DNA from: Actibacterium mucosum KCTC 23349
Lineage (GTDB): Bacteria; Pseudomonadota; Alphaproteobacteria; Rhodobacterales; Rhodobacteraceae
Assembly (NCBI RefSeq): GCF_000647975.1
Contig: NZ_JFKE01000004.1
Span: 472,953 to 536,952, forward strand
Direction: 5' to 3'
Length of the DNA: 64,000 nucleotides
Position 1 is the first letter of the stretch. The number at the start of each line of letters is the position of its first letter. Positions 1-8,902 of the stretch are shown piece by piece. Below the pieces are notes generated by a model. That model was not told the DNA's origin, ran no database searches, and worked only from the letters and a program-made list of their open reading frames with translations. The position numbers and the translations under genes are program-made.

Positions 1-1979
1 CGGAAGCACAAAAGGGCAACATCAGCGTGCCGAGCCACATACTGCGCATCGACCACGGAATTAAGCGGCGACGTATCGATGATGATCACGTCCATCGCTT
101 TGCGCGCGCTGTTCAGCATCTCGGCAAATTTGGACGACATCAACAATTGGTCCGTCGGCACATCACTGCGGCCTCGTCCGACAATGACACCAACTTTCGA
201 CAAAGGATCGGCAACGTAGAATTCCCCGATGTCAGAATGCTCGTCCTCGCTTTTGAGGTACTCCAGCAATCCCCGTTCGGGCTGAACGTCAATGAAGCTG
301 TGGATCGAGGGTTTGCGAAGGTCGCCATCGATCAAAAGGACCGACTTGCCCATCTGCGCATAGGACCGCGCAAGGGCCAAAGAAGTGGTCGACTTGCCTT
401 CCGCTGGGTTGGCCGACGCCACCAGGATCACGAGGCTGTCGCGGTCTTCTGCGCTGATTGCCTGTTCAATGGCCATTCGAATGCGGCGAAACGCTTCGGA
501 ATAGGCGGACAACGGCGATGTCACAATCGTATCGGCAATCGTCGAAAGCTCGCGTTTGCGCCGAATGGCCGGGACAGAACCGACAACTTGCGCCGGAAGG
601 ATATTGGCAAGCTGTGTCGCCGAAATCACGCCACCGACATAGAACTCGTTCAAAAGCGCCAGGCCAACGCCGACACCCACTGATGCAAACAGGGCAATGG
701 CAAGCAATGTTTTGGTGTTCGGAAACGACGGGCGGCTGGCCTTTAGGGCTTCGGACACGATACGCGAATCTGCAACCTGCACCAACGCCTCGGCATCCAG
801 ATCGCGAAGACGGGACAGAACGTTGGTGTATTGGCGTTGCGCGATATCGGCTTCTTGCCGCAGTCCGTACAACTGAGCCAGCGTTGTGGAAGAAAGGTCG
901 CTGGAAACAACTTCGTTACGCAGCTGCTCTCGCAGAGCATCCCCCTGCGCATCTATCCCGTCGACATCTGCACGCAACGATGACAATTGCGAAGTCGCAC
1001 CAGCTTCGATCGAGTTTTCCAGGCGGGCAAGCTGCGCTTGCAGATCCAGTGCCTGCTGGCTGCCGGACGCAGCAGTGGAAACGCTGGCAACCAATGCCTC
1101 GCGTTGTTGCACAAGGGCGGCCAATGCTTCGTCTTCAAGGCTGTTCGCCAATGTCGACCAGTCCCGCGACGTCAACGCATCCTGAGACGCAGAAATCACC
1201 AGTTCCGCCTGACTGCGTGCTGCCTCGGACTGCAAAAGTTGATCTTGCAGCGTCAGCAGCCGGGCATTCCCGGTCTCGGACTGCAACCTGTCGATGTTTG
1301 CACCGATATAGCTGTCGAAAGAGTCATTTGTATTTGCCAGCGTTTCCCGTGCCGAATTCACTTGGGCAAATAGCAAGTCGCGCGCGCTCTCGACGCTTCG
1401 CGTTTTCGACGCGATCTGCAAATCGATATAAACCTGCGCCATGGTATTAGCGATTGTTGCCGCACGTTCAGGGTTCTTGGACGTGACCGTAATTGAAATC
1501 AGGTAGGTCAAACCGCGACGCCGAACCTCGGTTGCCCGCGAAAGCCGCTGCAACGTCCCGTTCAGCAGGGCCTCGCTGTTTTGCACGGTCGACAGAGGCA
1601 ACCCCAGCGCGGCGCGAACCTTGTCACCCATGCTGACTTGCGGGCCAAATTCAGGATCTGTGACCAAAGACAACGTGCGAACCGTTTCCAGCAGAACCGG
1701 GCCCGAACGTGCAATCTCAACTTCACTTTCAACCCGCGAGCTTTCGCTGGCGCTTTGCAGCCGTTCAGCATCACCCGGATTAAGCAGGTTCTTTTGCGTT
1801 GGATCAACCAGCAGCAGAACCGTTGAACGGTATTCAGGCTGAAGCTGGAACAACACTACCAGCGCGGCCCCCACGCCCAACAAAACAGTAAATAAAATCA
1901 AGCGGATACGGCGCCGCAATACGGACAGAAGATCGCGCAAATTAAGGGTATCTTGCGGTGGAATATTAACGTCAGTCAT
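1..1979 (-). CDS. Wzz-type chain-length determinant fused to BY-kinase (tyrosine autokinase), 3' end cut by window
   Basis: The reading frame starts at ATG 1979 and stays open to the window edge, so about 659 residues are visible and the C-terminus is missing. The N-terminus has a Wzz domain (residues ~10-110) with a membrane segment near residues 25-46, followed by a long coiled region and a second membrane segment near residue 440. The cytoplasmic kinase has Walker A (PAEGKSTT, about residue 525), Walker A' (LLIDGDLRKP) and Walker B (DVIIIDTSP, about residue 628). This is the Wzc/ExoP family, which controls polysaccharide chain length and export by autophosphorylation on tyrosine. The C-terminal tyrosine cluster lies outside the window. 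It follows the phosphatase gene by 34 nt in one operon. Confidence 0.93.
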   Translation of the reverse strand, partial: MTDVNIPPQDTLNLRDLLSVLRRRIRLILFTVLLGVGAALVVLFQLQPEYRSTVLLLVDPTQKNLLNPGDAERLQSASESSRVESEVEIARSGPVLLETVRTLSLVTDPEFGPQVSMGDKVRAALGLPLSTVQNSEALLNGTLQRLSRATEVRRRGLTYLISITVTSKNPERAATIANTMAQVYIDLQIASKTRSVESARDLLFAQVNSARETLANTNDSFDSYIGANIDRLQSETGNARLLTLQDQLLQSEAARSQAELVISASQDALTSRDWSTLANSLEDEALAALVQQREALVASVSTAASGSQQALDLQAQLARLENSIEAGATSQLSSLRADVDGIDAQGDALREQLRNEVVSSDLSSTTLAQLYGLRQEADIAQRQYTNVLSRLRDLDAEALVQVADSRIVSEALKASRPSFPNTKTLLAIALFASVGVGVGLALLNEFYVGGVISATQLANILPAQVVGSVPAIRRKRELSTIADTIVTSPLSAYSEAFRRIRMAIEQAISAEDRDSLVILVASANPAEGKSTTSLALARSYAQMGKSVLLIDGDLRKPSIHSFIDVQPERGLLEYLKSEDEHSDIGEFYVADPLSKVGVIVGRGRSDVPTDQLLMSSKFAEMLNSARKAMDVIIIDTSPLNSVVDAQYVARHADVALLCF

Positions 1980-2013
1980 AAGAAATTCTTCCAATCATCT
2001 GCGCCGCCGTGTT

Positions 2014-2850
2014 TCACACCATTTCTTTCACGTCAACCGCTGTGGCACCCTCTGGGGCATTCCCATTTGCAACAAAAATGCGCTCAATACCATGAATGCC
2101 TAATTTCACGGCAGATAACCTTCCCGTTGCATACGCTCCGGTGTCAATGGCAATGCGTGATGACGACTCTGTGACATCTCCGACAGGTACATGACCATGC
2201 ACGCAAACCCAGTCGCTGTCATGCGTATCCAGCTTGGACGGGTCCGACCACATAAAGTCCTTAGCGGTCTGGTTTTCCATAGGTTTTTTAGGATCGAAAC
2301 CAGCGTGACAAAAGACATACCGGTCAACCGTCAGGCAGACCGGAAGCGATTCAAGAAAAGCCCGGTGACTTGGCGGAAATATGGATGCGACCAGATTTTT
2401 CAGCCGCTTCGAATCATTGCTAACGATGGCATCCTCAACCGCACCGTATGAAGCAAGGGTTTCGCGGCCGCCATGCGCAAGCCAGGCCATATTGCCGCGC
2501 GGGTCGTCCAGAAACCGCAGCATCATGTCCTCGTGGTTTCCGCGCAGCACGATCCGGGTCACGTTCGGGCGTGTTGGTGACATTAGATGGTCGATCAACT
2601 GAGCGGAATGCGGTCCACGGTCGACGATGTCGCCAATCAACAGGATCATCGCAGGGTGGTCAGATCGCAGCGCATCGATATCGGCAAGGATCGCGTCTTC
2701 CAGCGCTTTGTATTCCGACAAACACCCATGCACATCGCCAATGGCATAGGTCAGCTTTGGCAGTGTTTGCAGGTTCAGGCGTTTCGCGGCGACAGATGAC
2801 GGTGCCGATTGCCCCCCGGCGCTGCTTTTCCGAAACCAAGGAAATCGCAT
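2014..2850 (-). CDS. PPP-family metallophosphoesterase (serine/threonine-phosphatase type)
   Basis: The protein has 278 residues and the metal-binding motifs of the PPP family in order: GDVHG (38-42), GDIVDRG (73-79), GNHE (104-107), and later CVHGHVP and CHAG. These build the di-metal centre that hydrolyses phosphoesters. The frame is open further upstream inside the polymerase gene, but ATG 2850 comes 3 nt after the polymerase stop and begins a sensible protein (MRFPWFRK). It sits between the polymerase and the BY-kinase. Such kinases are usually reversed by a low-molecular-weight or PHP-type tyrosine phosphatase; neither is seen here, so I infer, without proof, that this enzyme may act on the kinase. 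Confidence 0.88.
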   Translation of the reverse strand: MRFPWFRKSSAGGQSAPSSVAAKRLNLQTLPKLTYAIGDVHGCLSEYKALEDAILADIDALRSDHPAMILLIGDIVDRGPHSAQLIDHLMSPTRPNVTRIVLRGNHEDMMLRFLDDPRGNMAWLAHGGRETLASYGAVEDAIVSNDSKRLKNLVASIFPPSHRAFLESLPVCLTVDRYVFCHAGFDPKKPMENQTAKDFMWSDPSKLDTHDSDWVCVHGHVPVGDVTESSSRIAIDTGAYATGRLSAVKLGIHGIERIFVANGNAPEGATAVDVKEMV

Positions 2851-2852
2851 CT

Positions 2853-4331
2853 TCAGTCCTCGTCCATGCGGCGGCGGCGGTCCGCGCTGGCAATCGCCAT
2901 GACCAACAGGAACAGGAACATATTCGCCTGGATCTCCAACGGGAAATCGACCGCGGAACTGATCAGCATCAGAACTCCAACACCAACACCCGCTGCAGAC
3001 ACCGCAAAATGTGTCCGCGCCTGCCAGGCACGCACTGCAGACCGCCAAATCAGCACCGCCCCTGCGATAATTGGAAGCGATCCAAACAAGATCCCGGCTT
3101 CCAACCAAAGCGACAAGTACGAGTTGTGCGCGTAGTCCCAAACCAAAGCTGTGGTCAAAGGTGGTCGGTGGAACAATTCGAACGCAGGATAAAAGCTGTC
3201 CAAACCGAAGCCGGTGATTGGGCGTTCGCCGATCATTCCCAGAACCTGCTGCCATAAAACAAGGCGACCGTTCTGCTCGTCACCAATGTCCAGCGACCTT
3301 TCCAGAACTCCTGCGCCGCTAAGGGCGAACAATGGCATGGCAACCAACACGACAACCAAAAACGCCTCGGCCGCGGCAAGGACTGCCCGGCGCCCCTGGC
3401 GCACCCGCATAATGCCCAATACCGTAACCGAGCCCAGGAATGCAGCGGCCAACCCCATGCGCGATTGCGTGGCCAAAATGGTAACAATCAACAAAGCAAT
3501 GCCAACAACAGGCACCAAAATCTCGACCAAGGACGCACGAGGATTTCGGGTTGAACCTGCCTTGCGCACACGCGGCACATTTACAAGGTCAGCGACAATC
3601 GCGGTGCCCAATACAACCCCGACGCCCAGGAATGCCGCAAAGTTGTTGCGGTTGATGAAGGTGCCGGTTGCAACGCCCTGATAGGCTGTCTTCTCTCCCC
3701 ACCAATGGATGTCGCCCAGAATTCGTAATGCAACCATTGCCCACAGCGCGTGCAGGCAAATGCCCCAGAACAATAGACGAGTCATGAACTCCACCCGGTC
3801 GTTCCTGCCGGCAACTTCCAGAGCCAGCACAAACAAAGCAAGATACCCAAGCTGACGTATCGCACCCAGCAAACTTGCATCGGCCATGACACTGATAGAA
3901 CTCGGCGTTCCACCGCCGGGCAAACCGGCTGCCAAGCCAATTGGCAACGTCTGGAACAAAACCCACAGCAAGTAGACGCCACAAAGCAACGGGGCCAAAC
4001 GGTGTCGCGGACGGGTAACCTGTAAAACGCGGTCTGGTTCGATACGCGCCATGATCGCAACATGCGCGGCAAGCATCACGAACAGCATTCCGGACCAAAA
4101 GGCCCAAAAAATAGGAACGTTAGACCCGGCCGGAATTGCCGAGGCCAAGGCTAAGGCAACCAGCAATACTCCAAAGACGTTGTTCAGTTTCCGCGCCAGT
4201 TTGGAGGGCCCGGCCGATCCATCACTTTGAACTTCTCCAACCTCGATTTCTTCGAATTCAAGTTTAGGCTGGGGCGCCACCTTTTTGGGGGTGCCAAATT
4301 CGATGCCGCCATTCCGATTTGCGTCGTTCAT
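2853..4331 (-). CDS. O-antigen ligase / Wzy-type polysaccharide polymerase
   Basis: The protein has 492 residues and about 10-12 hydrophobic segments after a ~55-residue charged cytoplasmic N-terminus. The Wzy_C (O-antigen ligase) region is marked by a periplasmic loop reading FGLDSFYPAFELF followed by WDYAHNSYLSLWLEAG, with the HNxxL...E.G signature of this family. It would polymerise or ligate exported repeat units at the periplasmic face of the inner membrane. Its stop is 3 nt before the phosphatase start and its own start is 3 nt after the stop of the gene at 4334, so the genes are co-transcribed. Sequence alone cannot separate polymerase from ligase; the neighbouring chain-length determinant favours a polymerase. 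Confidence 0.88.
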   Translation of the reverse strand: MNDANRNGGIEFGTPKKVAPQPKLEFEEIEVGEVQSDGSAGPSKLARKLNNVFGVLLVALALASAIPAGSNVPIFWAFWSGMLFVMLAAHVAIMARIEPDRVLQVTRPRHRLAPLLCGVYLLWVLFQTLPIGLAAGLPGGGTPSSISVMADASLLGAIRQLGYLALFVLALEVAGRNDRVEFMTRLLFWGICLHALWAMVALRILGDIHWWGEKTAYQGVATGTFINRNNFAAFLGVGVVLGTAIVADLVNVPRVRKAGSTRNPRASLVEILVPVVGIALLIVTILATQSRMGLAAAFLGSVTVLGIMRVRQGRRAVLAAAEAFLVVVLVAMPLFALSGAGVLERSLDIGDEQNGRLVLWQQVLGMIGERPITGFGLDSFYPAFELFHRPPLTTALVWDYAHNSYLSLWLEAGILFGSLPIIAGAVLIWRSAVRAWQARTHFAVSAAGVGVGVLMLISSAVDFPLEIQANMFLFLLVMAIASADRRRRMDED

Positions 4332-4333
4332 TC

Positions 4334-5020
4334 TTATTGCCCGTCTTTAAGCTGCTTGCGCACTGCGGAAAGAAATCTGCGCTGCATGTCTTCCGGCGTT
4401 TCAAGCATGGCCATGCTTATGGCCTCCCGCCATTCGGGAAAGCGGCGATAATCTTTGGCAAGTAAAGTGCGGTGATCGCGGGAAAGGTTCATGACCCGAA
4501 AGTCAGCCGCGATTACCTCTGCTAAACCGGGCACGTCCTCAGGCGCGCCATATCTAACAGAAGTACGCACACGCCATGCAGCCTGCCACCCTTCGAATCG
4601 AGTTCTCTCCTGCGATTCACGCATAAGCTGCACAAATGCCGCAGTATCGCCAATTTCACCTTCTGATTGCGCCGCGACGAGCTTTGCCAGGCCATAGCTG
4701 GGGCTGCGTTCGGCGAATCTCGTGGCCAGGTTTCGGCAATTTTCCGCCAAGTTGACGCGATAGGCCGCCGGGAAAAGCGCCAAGGACTGTTGCCCAGAAG
4801 CCTCAAGACAAGCTTTCAGAAGGTAAGATTTTCCACGTTCAGACCACGGAAGATTCTCGGTATTCATGTCTGTTTGCATTTCGCGCGCGGCGACACGCGG
4901 CGGCAACAACTGCATGCCAAAGGCGTTCAACTCTGGCGGGACCCGTGAAAAAGCCAATAATGACAACAGCATCAAGATGCCCGCCAAACCATATCGAGGA
5001 ATCTGCACGCGGCACCTCAC
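4334..5020 (-). CDS. Hypothetical membrane-anchored protein of the exopolysaccharide operon
   Basis: The protein has 228 residues. An N-terminal hydrophobic helix (residues ~10-25, LAGILMLLSLLAF) would act as a signal anchor. The rest is predicted helical and soluble, with cysteines in KACLEA and AENCRNL that could pair in the periplasm. I do not recognise a family. It is the first gene of the minus-strand operon (gap of 3 nt to the polymerase), and the 175-bp region upstream must hold the operon promoter and that of the divergent gene at 5196. A role in polysaccharide assembly is inferred from position only. Confidence 0.75.
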   Translation of the reverse strand: MRCRVQIPRYGLAGILMLLSLLAFSRVPPELNAFGMQLLPPRVAAREMQTDMNTENLPWSERGKSYLLKACLEASGQQSLALFPAAYRVNLAENCRNLATRFAERSPSYGLAKLVAAQSEGEIGDTAAFVQLMRESQERTRFEGWQAAWRVRTSVRYGAPEDVPGLAEVIAADFRVMNLSRDHRTLLAKDYRRFPEWREAISMAMLETPEDMQRRFLSAVRKQLKDGQ

Positions 5021-5195
5021 AAAGCGATTGCGAATTCAGCGGTGACCGTATGTGGCGCCGCAAAATTTCGCAAGCATTGCTGCAAGTGCAAAAAAAGTCA
5101 CAAATCCGGCTCGGCCATGCAGCAAAATACGTTGATCTGCGGGGAAAGCTGTGAGAGGTTCCGTTCAACCGCAAAACCTTTTGAGGATCATTATT

Positions 5196-5612
5196 ATGCA
5201 GTTTGCAAAAGTAGTTGTCGCTTCTGCTGCGCTCGCTATGACAGTGGGCAGCGTTCCGGCCTTCGCACAATCCGTTAACCTCGCCGCGATCCGCGCACAG
5301 TGCGTCAGCGCCGATGCCTGTAAACAAGCCGTTGCTGCAGCAATTCAGGCTTTGAAAGACGCTGGCGCACCGCAAAGCGTAATCAACGAAGCCGTTGGTG
5401 AAATCGCAGCCGAAGTTATCGAAATTGCTCAAGAGACCGATGTACTGGACGTCGTAGACGTGGTCGAAGTACTTGAGGAAGTGCAAGAAGAGTCGACTTA
5501 CGAAGACCAGATTGAAGAGATCGCTGAGATCATCGAGGAAATCGAAGAAGAAGGTCTGGACGAAGTCGAAACTGACGATATCGAAGACTCGGGTTCGAGC
5601 GAAGCTGGCTAA
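5196..5612 (+). CDS. Small exported, strongly acidic protein of unknown function
   Basis: The start chosen is ATG 5196, after GAGGA at 5183-5187, because it opens a clean Sec signal peptide (MQFAKVVVASAALAMTVGS, cleavage after AFA near residue 24). The protein has 138 residues. A middle part has two cysteines (AQCVSADACKQA), as in a short disulphide loop. The last ~60 residues are almost only E, D, I and V, giving a very negative tail. I recognise no family. The acidic tail could bind cations or polysaccharide, which is inference. The gene is monocistronic, ends at a strong terminator, and is divergent from the polysaccharide operon. Confidence 0.8.
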   Translation: MQFAKVVVASAALAMTVGSVPAFAQSVNLAAIRAQCVSADACKQAVAAAIQALKDAGAPQSVINEAVGEIAAEVIEIAQETDVLDVVDVVEVLEEVQEESTYEDQIEEIAEIIEEIEEEGLDEVETDDIEDSGSSEAG

Positions 5613-5637
5613 GCCAGTCTTCTAACGACAGAATTTG

Positions 5638-5676
5638 AAAAGCCGGCGCGATCGCGTCGGCTTTTTGCGTTTTTTG
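5638..5676 (+). terminator. Rho-independent terminator of the acidic protein gene
   Basis: AAAGCCG (5639-5645) pairs with CGGCTTT (5658-5664) around a GC-rich loop. It is followed by T-rich sequence (TTTTTGCGTTTTTT). It lies 26 nt after the stop codon. Confidence 0.85.
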
Positions 5677-5698
5677 GCAGTCTGACCGGAATAGCGCC

Positions 5699-6490
5699 TT
5701 AAACGTCCAGCGCCGCTTGCGCCGCAACAGCATCAAGCCCCTCGTAACCAGCCGGCCCGATCACAACGAAATTTGATTCGTCGCCCCCCCAGGACACAAG
5801 GTCAAAGTCCGTGACACTGGCATTGGCCATTTGGGGATGCGGAGTTTCAGACCGGATGAAGCACAAAGCCACTACATTGCCTTCCGCATCGGTGTACATC
5901 AACTGCCCCACCGGTTTGCCCGCGGCCGCCAACAGCCTTCCGCCCCGAAATGTCAGGCCCTGCGCCTGCAGGTCAGGAATGGTGATGTTGGTTTGTACGA
6001 CATTGTTCAGCCACGACTGCAGGTGATCGGCATCACTTGCCGGGACCTCCACCAGGTGGCGGTTTTGTGCGGCATAGATTCCGTGATAGCTCATCACGTC
6101 ACCCAGCCAACCAGCCAGTTGCACCGTTTCCGGCCCACGGTCCCGCGCCAAGATATCTTCACGCCCTGCGAAATACCCGCCGCCCAGCCCCAGCACCAGG
6201 AACACGGCGCTTGCCGCAACCAATCCTGACACCCCGCGTTTCGGCGCCCGAAACTCGTTTGCAATCGGCACAGGAGCCGCGTTCTTAATAGCAGCAGCCA
6301 ACTCCAGCGGGACCGGATCCGTCAACATGTCGTCGAACCCGACATTGGCCATGGCGTCGGCCTCCATCAGCATTTCCAGCTTGCTGCGCAAGTCCGCGTC
6401 ATCGGAAAGCCTTCGCTCAATCTCGGCGGCTTCGATGTCGGACAATTCGCCGTCCAGGTAGGCGCTCAATTTTTCTTCGATTTCGCTCAC
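5699..6490 (-). CDS. Transmembrane anti-sigma factor
   Basis: The protein has 263 residues and starts with GTG 6490. The N-terminus (MSEIEEKLSAYLDGELSD) is the typical anti-sigma-domain helix with the LSAYLDGEL signature; no zinc-binding HxxxCxxC is seen, so it is the zinc-free type. One membrane helix at about residues 87-107 is followed by a ~150-residue periplasmic domain. It should hold the ECF sigma factor inactive at the membrane until a periplasmic signal arrives. The start overlaps the sigma-factor stop (GTGA), which couples production of the two partners. The signal cannot be told from the sequence. Confidence 0.9.
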   Translation of the reverse strand: MSEIEEKLSAYLDGELSDIEAAEIERRLSDDADLRSKLEMLMEADAMANVGFDDMLTDPVPLELAAAIKNAAPVPIANEFRAPKRGVSGLVAASAVFLVLGLGGGYFAGREDILARDRGPETVQLAGWLGDVMSYHGIYAAQNRHLVEVPASDADHLQSWLNNVVQTNITIPDLQAQGLTFRGGRLLAAAGKPVGQLMYTDAEGNVVALCFIRSETPHPQMANASVTDFDLVSWGGDESNFVVIGPAGYEGLDAVAAQAALDV

Positions 6491-6996
6491 GACGCCTCGC
6501 TTTCCAACGCGGAAATCCGCGCGCTCAGCATCTTGCGTGCCCTATGGACGCGACTCATTACCGTGCCAACGGGAATATTCAACAGCTCAGCCGCCTCGGC
6601 ATAACTGTACCCCTCTACCGACACAACCAGCAAAACTGCGGCCAGATCTTCGGGCAAACCAGACACGGCTTTTCTGACGTCTGCCGCCAAAACGCGCGCT
6701 TCGCCGGTTTCTTGAGTAACCAGCTCGGTCGCCTCGTCGGCGGGTACGGTTCCCTGCCCCATGCGCACCTTGCGCTTGCGCAGTTCACTGTACCAAAGGT
6801 TGCGCGTGATCCGGAACATCCACCGGTCCAACGGATGGGACGGATCATACAGCTCGGCCCGGCTGATGGCACGAATGCAGGCATCCTGCACAAGGTCATC
6901 TGCCTCGGACGCAGTCCCCGTCAACGTTCTTGCGAATCGCCGCAATCGCGGCAGAAGCGAAATCAATTCCTGCGAAAGATCGTGTTCAGCCGTCAC
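6487..6996 (-). CDS. RNA polymerase sigma factor, ECF subfamily
   Basis: With start GTG 6996, preceded by AAAGAGGA, the product has 169 residues, the usual ECF length. Sigma region 2 covers roughly residues 10-75 (DDLVQDACIRAI and the promoter-melting stretch around DRWMFRITRN). Region 4 is near residues 110-160 (LPEDLAAVLLVV ... GYSYAEAAELLNIPVGTVMSRVHRARK), with the helix-turn-helix. The frame is open to 7305, so a longer N-terminus with ATG 7290 is possible and would fit a leaderless start at the promoter noted upstream. It is followed by its anti-sigma factor with a 4-nt overlap. Confidence 0.9.
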   Translation of the reverse strand: MTAEHDLSQELISLLPRLRRFARTLTGTASEADDLVQDACIRAISRAELYDPSHPLDRWMFRITRNLWYSELRKRKVRMGQGTVPADEATELVTQETGEARVLAADVRKAVSGLPEDLAAVLLVVSVEGYSYAEAAELLNIPVGTVMSRVHRARKMLSARISALESEAS

Positions 6997-7427
6997 GACA
7001 TCCTCTTTCTGCCCCAAATTGCTTTCTCCGGTTCGGCATGGCGCATCAGACACCATAGGATCCAGAAGCAAACCCATTTCAAAATTGCTTTGGCGCCCCA
7101 TTGCTGGGGCACGCCGATGAATAGCCCGAACACTAGGGGGCAGTTGTCCAACAACGCAAGTATCCAACAGGCAATTCTTTGCCCAATTGGTTAAATTCCG
7201 GCCATTAATTGCCGGTAGTTCAAAGGTTGCCGGATGGCAAAGGGTTTCCGCGCGCATTTCGTTTCTTACCTGGGACATCGTTACACTCATAGAAACTACG
7301 CCCAATTAGGCACATTATTCCCGCGCAAGGAATTTTTTTGAACATTTCCTCAAAAAACCTGGCCGGGGGTTGTTCCCCGGGCGGTTCGGCTTCACAAATC
7401 CCGAAGGGAGAATTGGGGAAAATCGTC
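6997..7427. other. Intergenic region between sigma factor and glycerate kinase genes
   Basis: 431 bp between divergent genes. Besides the candidate ECF promoter it holds an open N-terminal extension of the sigma gene (up to 7305) with no recognisable domain, and AT-rich sequence around 7180-7350 that probably carries the promoter of the glycerate kinase gene. No RNA gene or second gene is visible. Confidence 0.6.
7290..7321 (-). promoter_or_regulatory. Candidate ECF-type promoter upstream of the sigma-factor gene
   Basis: On the minus strand GGAAT (7321-7317) and CGTAG (7300-7296) are separated by exactly 16 nt. That resembles the GGAA(C/T)-N16-CGT layout of many autoregulated ECF promoters. 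The start site would fall near 7290, which is also the A of an in-frame ATG. Found by eye; no matrix search was done. Confidence 0.45.
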
Positions 7428-8675
7428 ATGGGAATGGGACCGGCACGGGAATTGGCCACGAAACTGTTTCATGCGGCTATCGATCGGGCCGATCCGTATG
7501 CGGCGGTAAAGGGTCAGTTGGCGCGCGAGAACAGGGACGTCGTTGGGCGCAACATCGTCATTGCCATTGGCAAGGCCGCAATCCCCATGATGCGTGCCGC
7601 GCTGGAAACCGTGCCGGAGCCACGAACCGCTCTGGTCGTGACAAACCCCGAAAACATCTGCGATATCCCCGGAGTGACGGTTCTTGCCGGTGCGCACCCG
7701 GTTCCCGACGAATCGAGTCAGGCCGCAGGTCGCGCCATTGTCGACCTTCTCAGCAAAGCCGGGCCAGATGACCACGTAACGGCCCTGATATCCGGCGGCG
7801 GCTCTGCCTTGGCGGTTGCGCCCGTGACCGGTGTAAGCCTTCAGAACAAGGCCGATATCAACGCGGCTTTGCTGGCTGGTGGAATTGAAATCAACGAGAT
7901 GAACCTGGTGCGTCAGCAGTTGTCGGACCTCAAGGGCGGCGGTTTTCTACGTCACGCGTCACCTGCCAAAGTAACAGCATACCTGCTGTCTGACGTTATT
8001 GGCGACGACATGCGTGCGATTGCTTCCGGGCCCACTGTTGCGCCGATTGGCACGCGTGCCGATGCGGTAAAAACACTGAAAGACCACGGTATTTGGGATC
8101 AGGTACCCGTTTCAGTGCAAAAACACCTTTCTAAACCCAATACGCCAACAACGCACCTTGCCGCGACCAATACGATCGTCGGCAGCAACCGACTGAGCCT
8201 CGAAGCGATGTTGGCGGCCGTCCCTGAAGACTGGAACGCCACGATCGCGACAGACACCTTGGTTGGCGATGTTGGGGATGCCGCTGAATTTGTCCTAAAC
8301 GCAGGACATACCGCGCCCCCAGGCCCGCAAGTCCTGATCTTTGGCGGCGAAACCACCGTAAAGCTGGGCGGAACAGGGCGAGGTGGCCGCAATCAGGAAC
8401 TTGCACTGCGCGTTGCCTTGGGCGCAGATGGTCGATTGCGCGATGGGTGGACCTTTCTGTCCGGTGGGACCGATGGGCGGGATGGCCCTACCGACGCAGC
8501 CGGCGGGCTTGTCGACGCGAATACAATGGGCAGAATGCAGACCAACGGTGCCGACCCCCAGGCTCTTCTACAAAACAATGACAGCTACGCCGCGCTAAGC
8601 GCATCCGGGGATCTGTTGGTGATCGGTGGAACGGGAACAAACGTTGCCGATGTGCAGGTGTTGATCCTGCCCTAA
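7428..8675 (+). CDS. Glycerate 2-kinase (DUF4147/MOFRL family; often annotated hydroxypyruvate reductase TtuD)
   Basis: The protein has 415 residues. The N-terminal DUF4147 part includes AIGKAAIPMM and the glycine-rich loop SGGGSALAV. The C-terminal MOFRL part has FGGETTVKLGG, GRGGRNQELAL and SGGTDGRDGPTDAAGG. The family phosphorylates D-glycerate to 2-phosphoglycerate, feeding glyoxylate/serine carbon into glycolysis; older annotations call it hydroxypyruvate reductase. ATG 7428 with GGGGAA seven bases upstream is preferred; ATG 7434 is a close alternative. The frame is open to 7338 but that stretch lacks conserved sequence. It fits functionally with malate synthase G in this window. Confidence 0.88.
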   Translation: MGMGPARELATKLFHAAIDRADPYAAVKGQLARENRDVVGRNIVIAIGKAAIPMMRAALETVPEPRTALVVTNPENICDIPGVTVLAGAHPVPDESSQAAGRAIVDLLSKAGPDDHVTALISGGGSALAVAPVTGVSLQNKADINAALLAGGIEINEMNLVRQQLSDLKGGGFLRHASPAKVTAYLLSDVIGDDMRAIASGPTVAPIGTRADAVKTLKDHGIWDQVPVSVQKHLSKPNTPTTHLAATNTIVGSNRLSLEAMLAAVPEDWNATIATDTLVGDVGDAAEFVLNAGHTAPPGPQVLIFGGETTVKLGGTGRGGRNQELALRVALGADGRLRDGWTFLSGGTDGRDGPTDAAGGLVDANTMGRMQTNGADPQALLQNNDSYAALSASGDLLVIGGTGTNVADVQVLILP

Positions 8676-8817
8676 ACGCAATACAGGCGTCGGCGAATTT
8701 TTCTTTTCTACTGAATTATTTAGGAGCCCCCGACAACAAATCGCCGATACGTGAATTCAAGAATTTTTTTCTTTTCTGCAGCGCAGCTAATACTATTGTT
8801 GGGACAAGTCACAACCC

Positions 8818-8835
8818 TTGCTCGAATCCGAGCAA
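8818..8835. other. Perfect inverted repeat upstream of the LysM gene
   Basis: TTGCTCG (8818-8824) and CGAGCAA (8829-8835) flank a 4-nt loop, 67 nt before the LysM protein start. It may be a 5'-UTR hairpin or an operator. It is not followed by a T-run, so it is unlikely to terminate the glycerate kinase transcript. Confidence 0.4.
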
Positions 8836-8902
8836 CGCAATAACCAAAGACCGTATTCAGATGCTTAGCTTTGCCATCTTTTGCCGACACAAGGACGTCA
8901 CC

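Noticed and set aside
458..1450. 330-codon plus-strand frame opposite the Wzz/kinase gene
   Set aside because: The minus strand carries Walker motifs in a frame open through the whole region.
2851..3255. Upstream extension of the phosphatase gene inside the polymerase gene
   Set aside because: It overlaps the conserved C-terminus of the polymerase, and the phosphatase motifs begin after ATG 2850.
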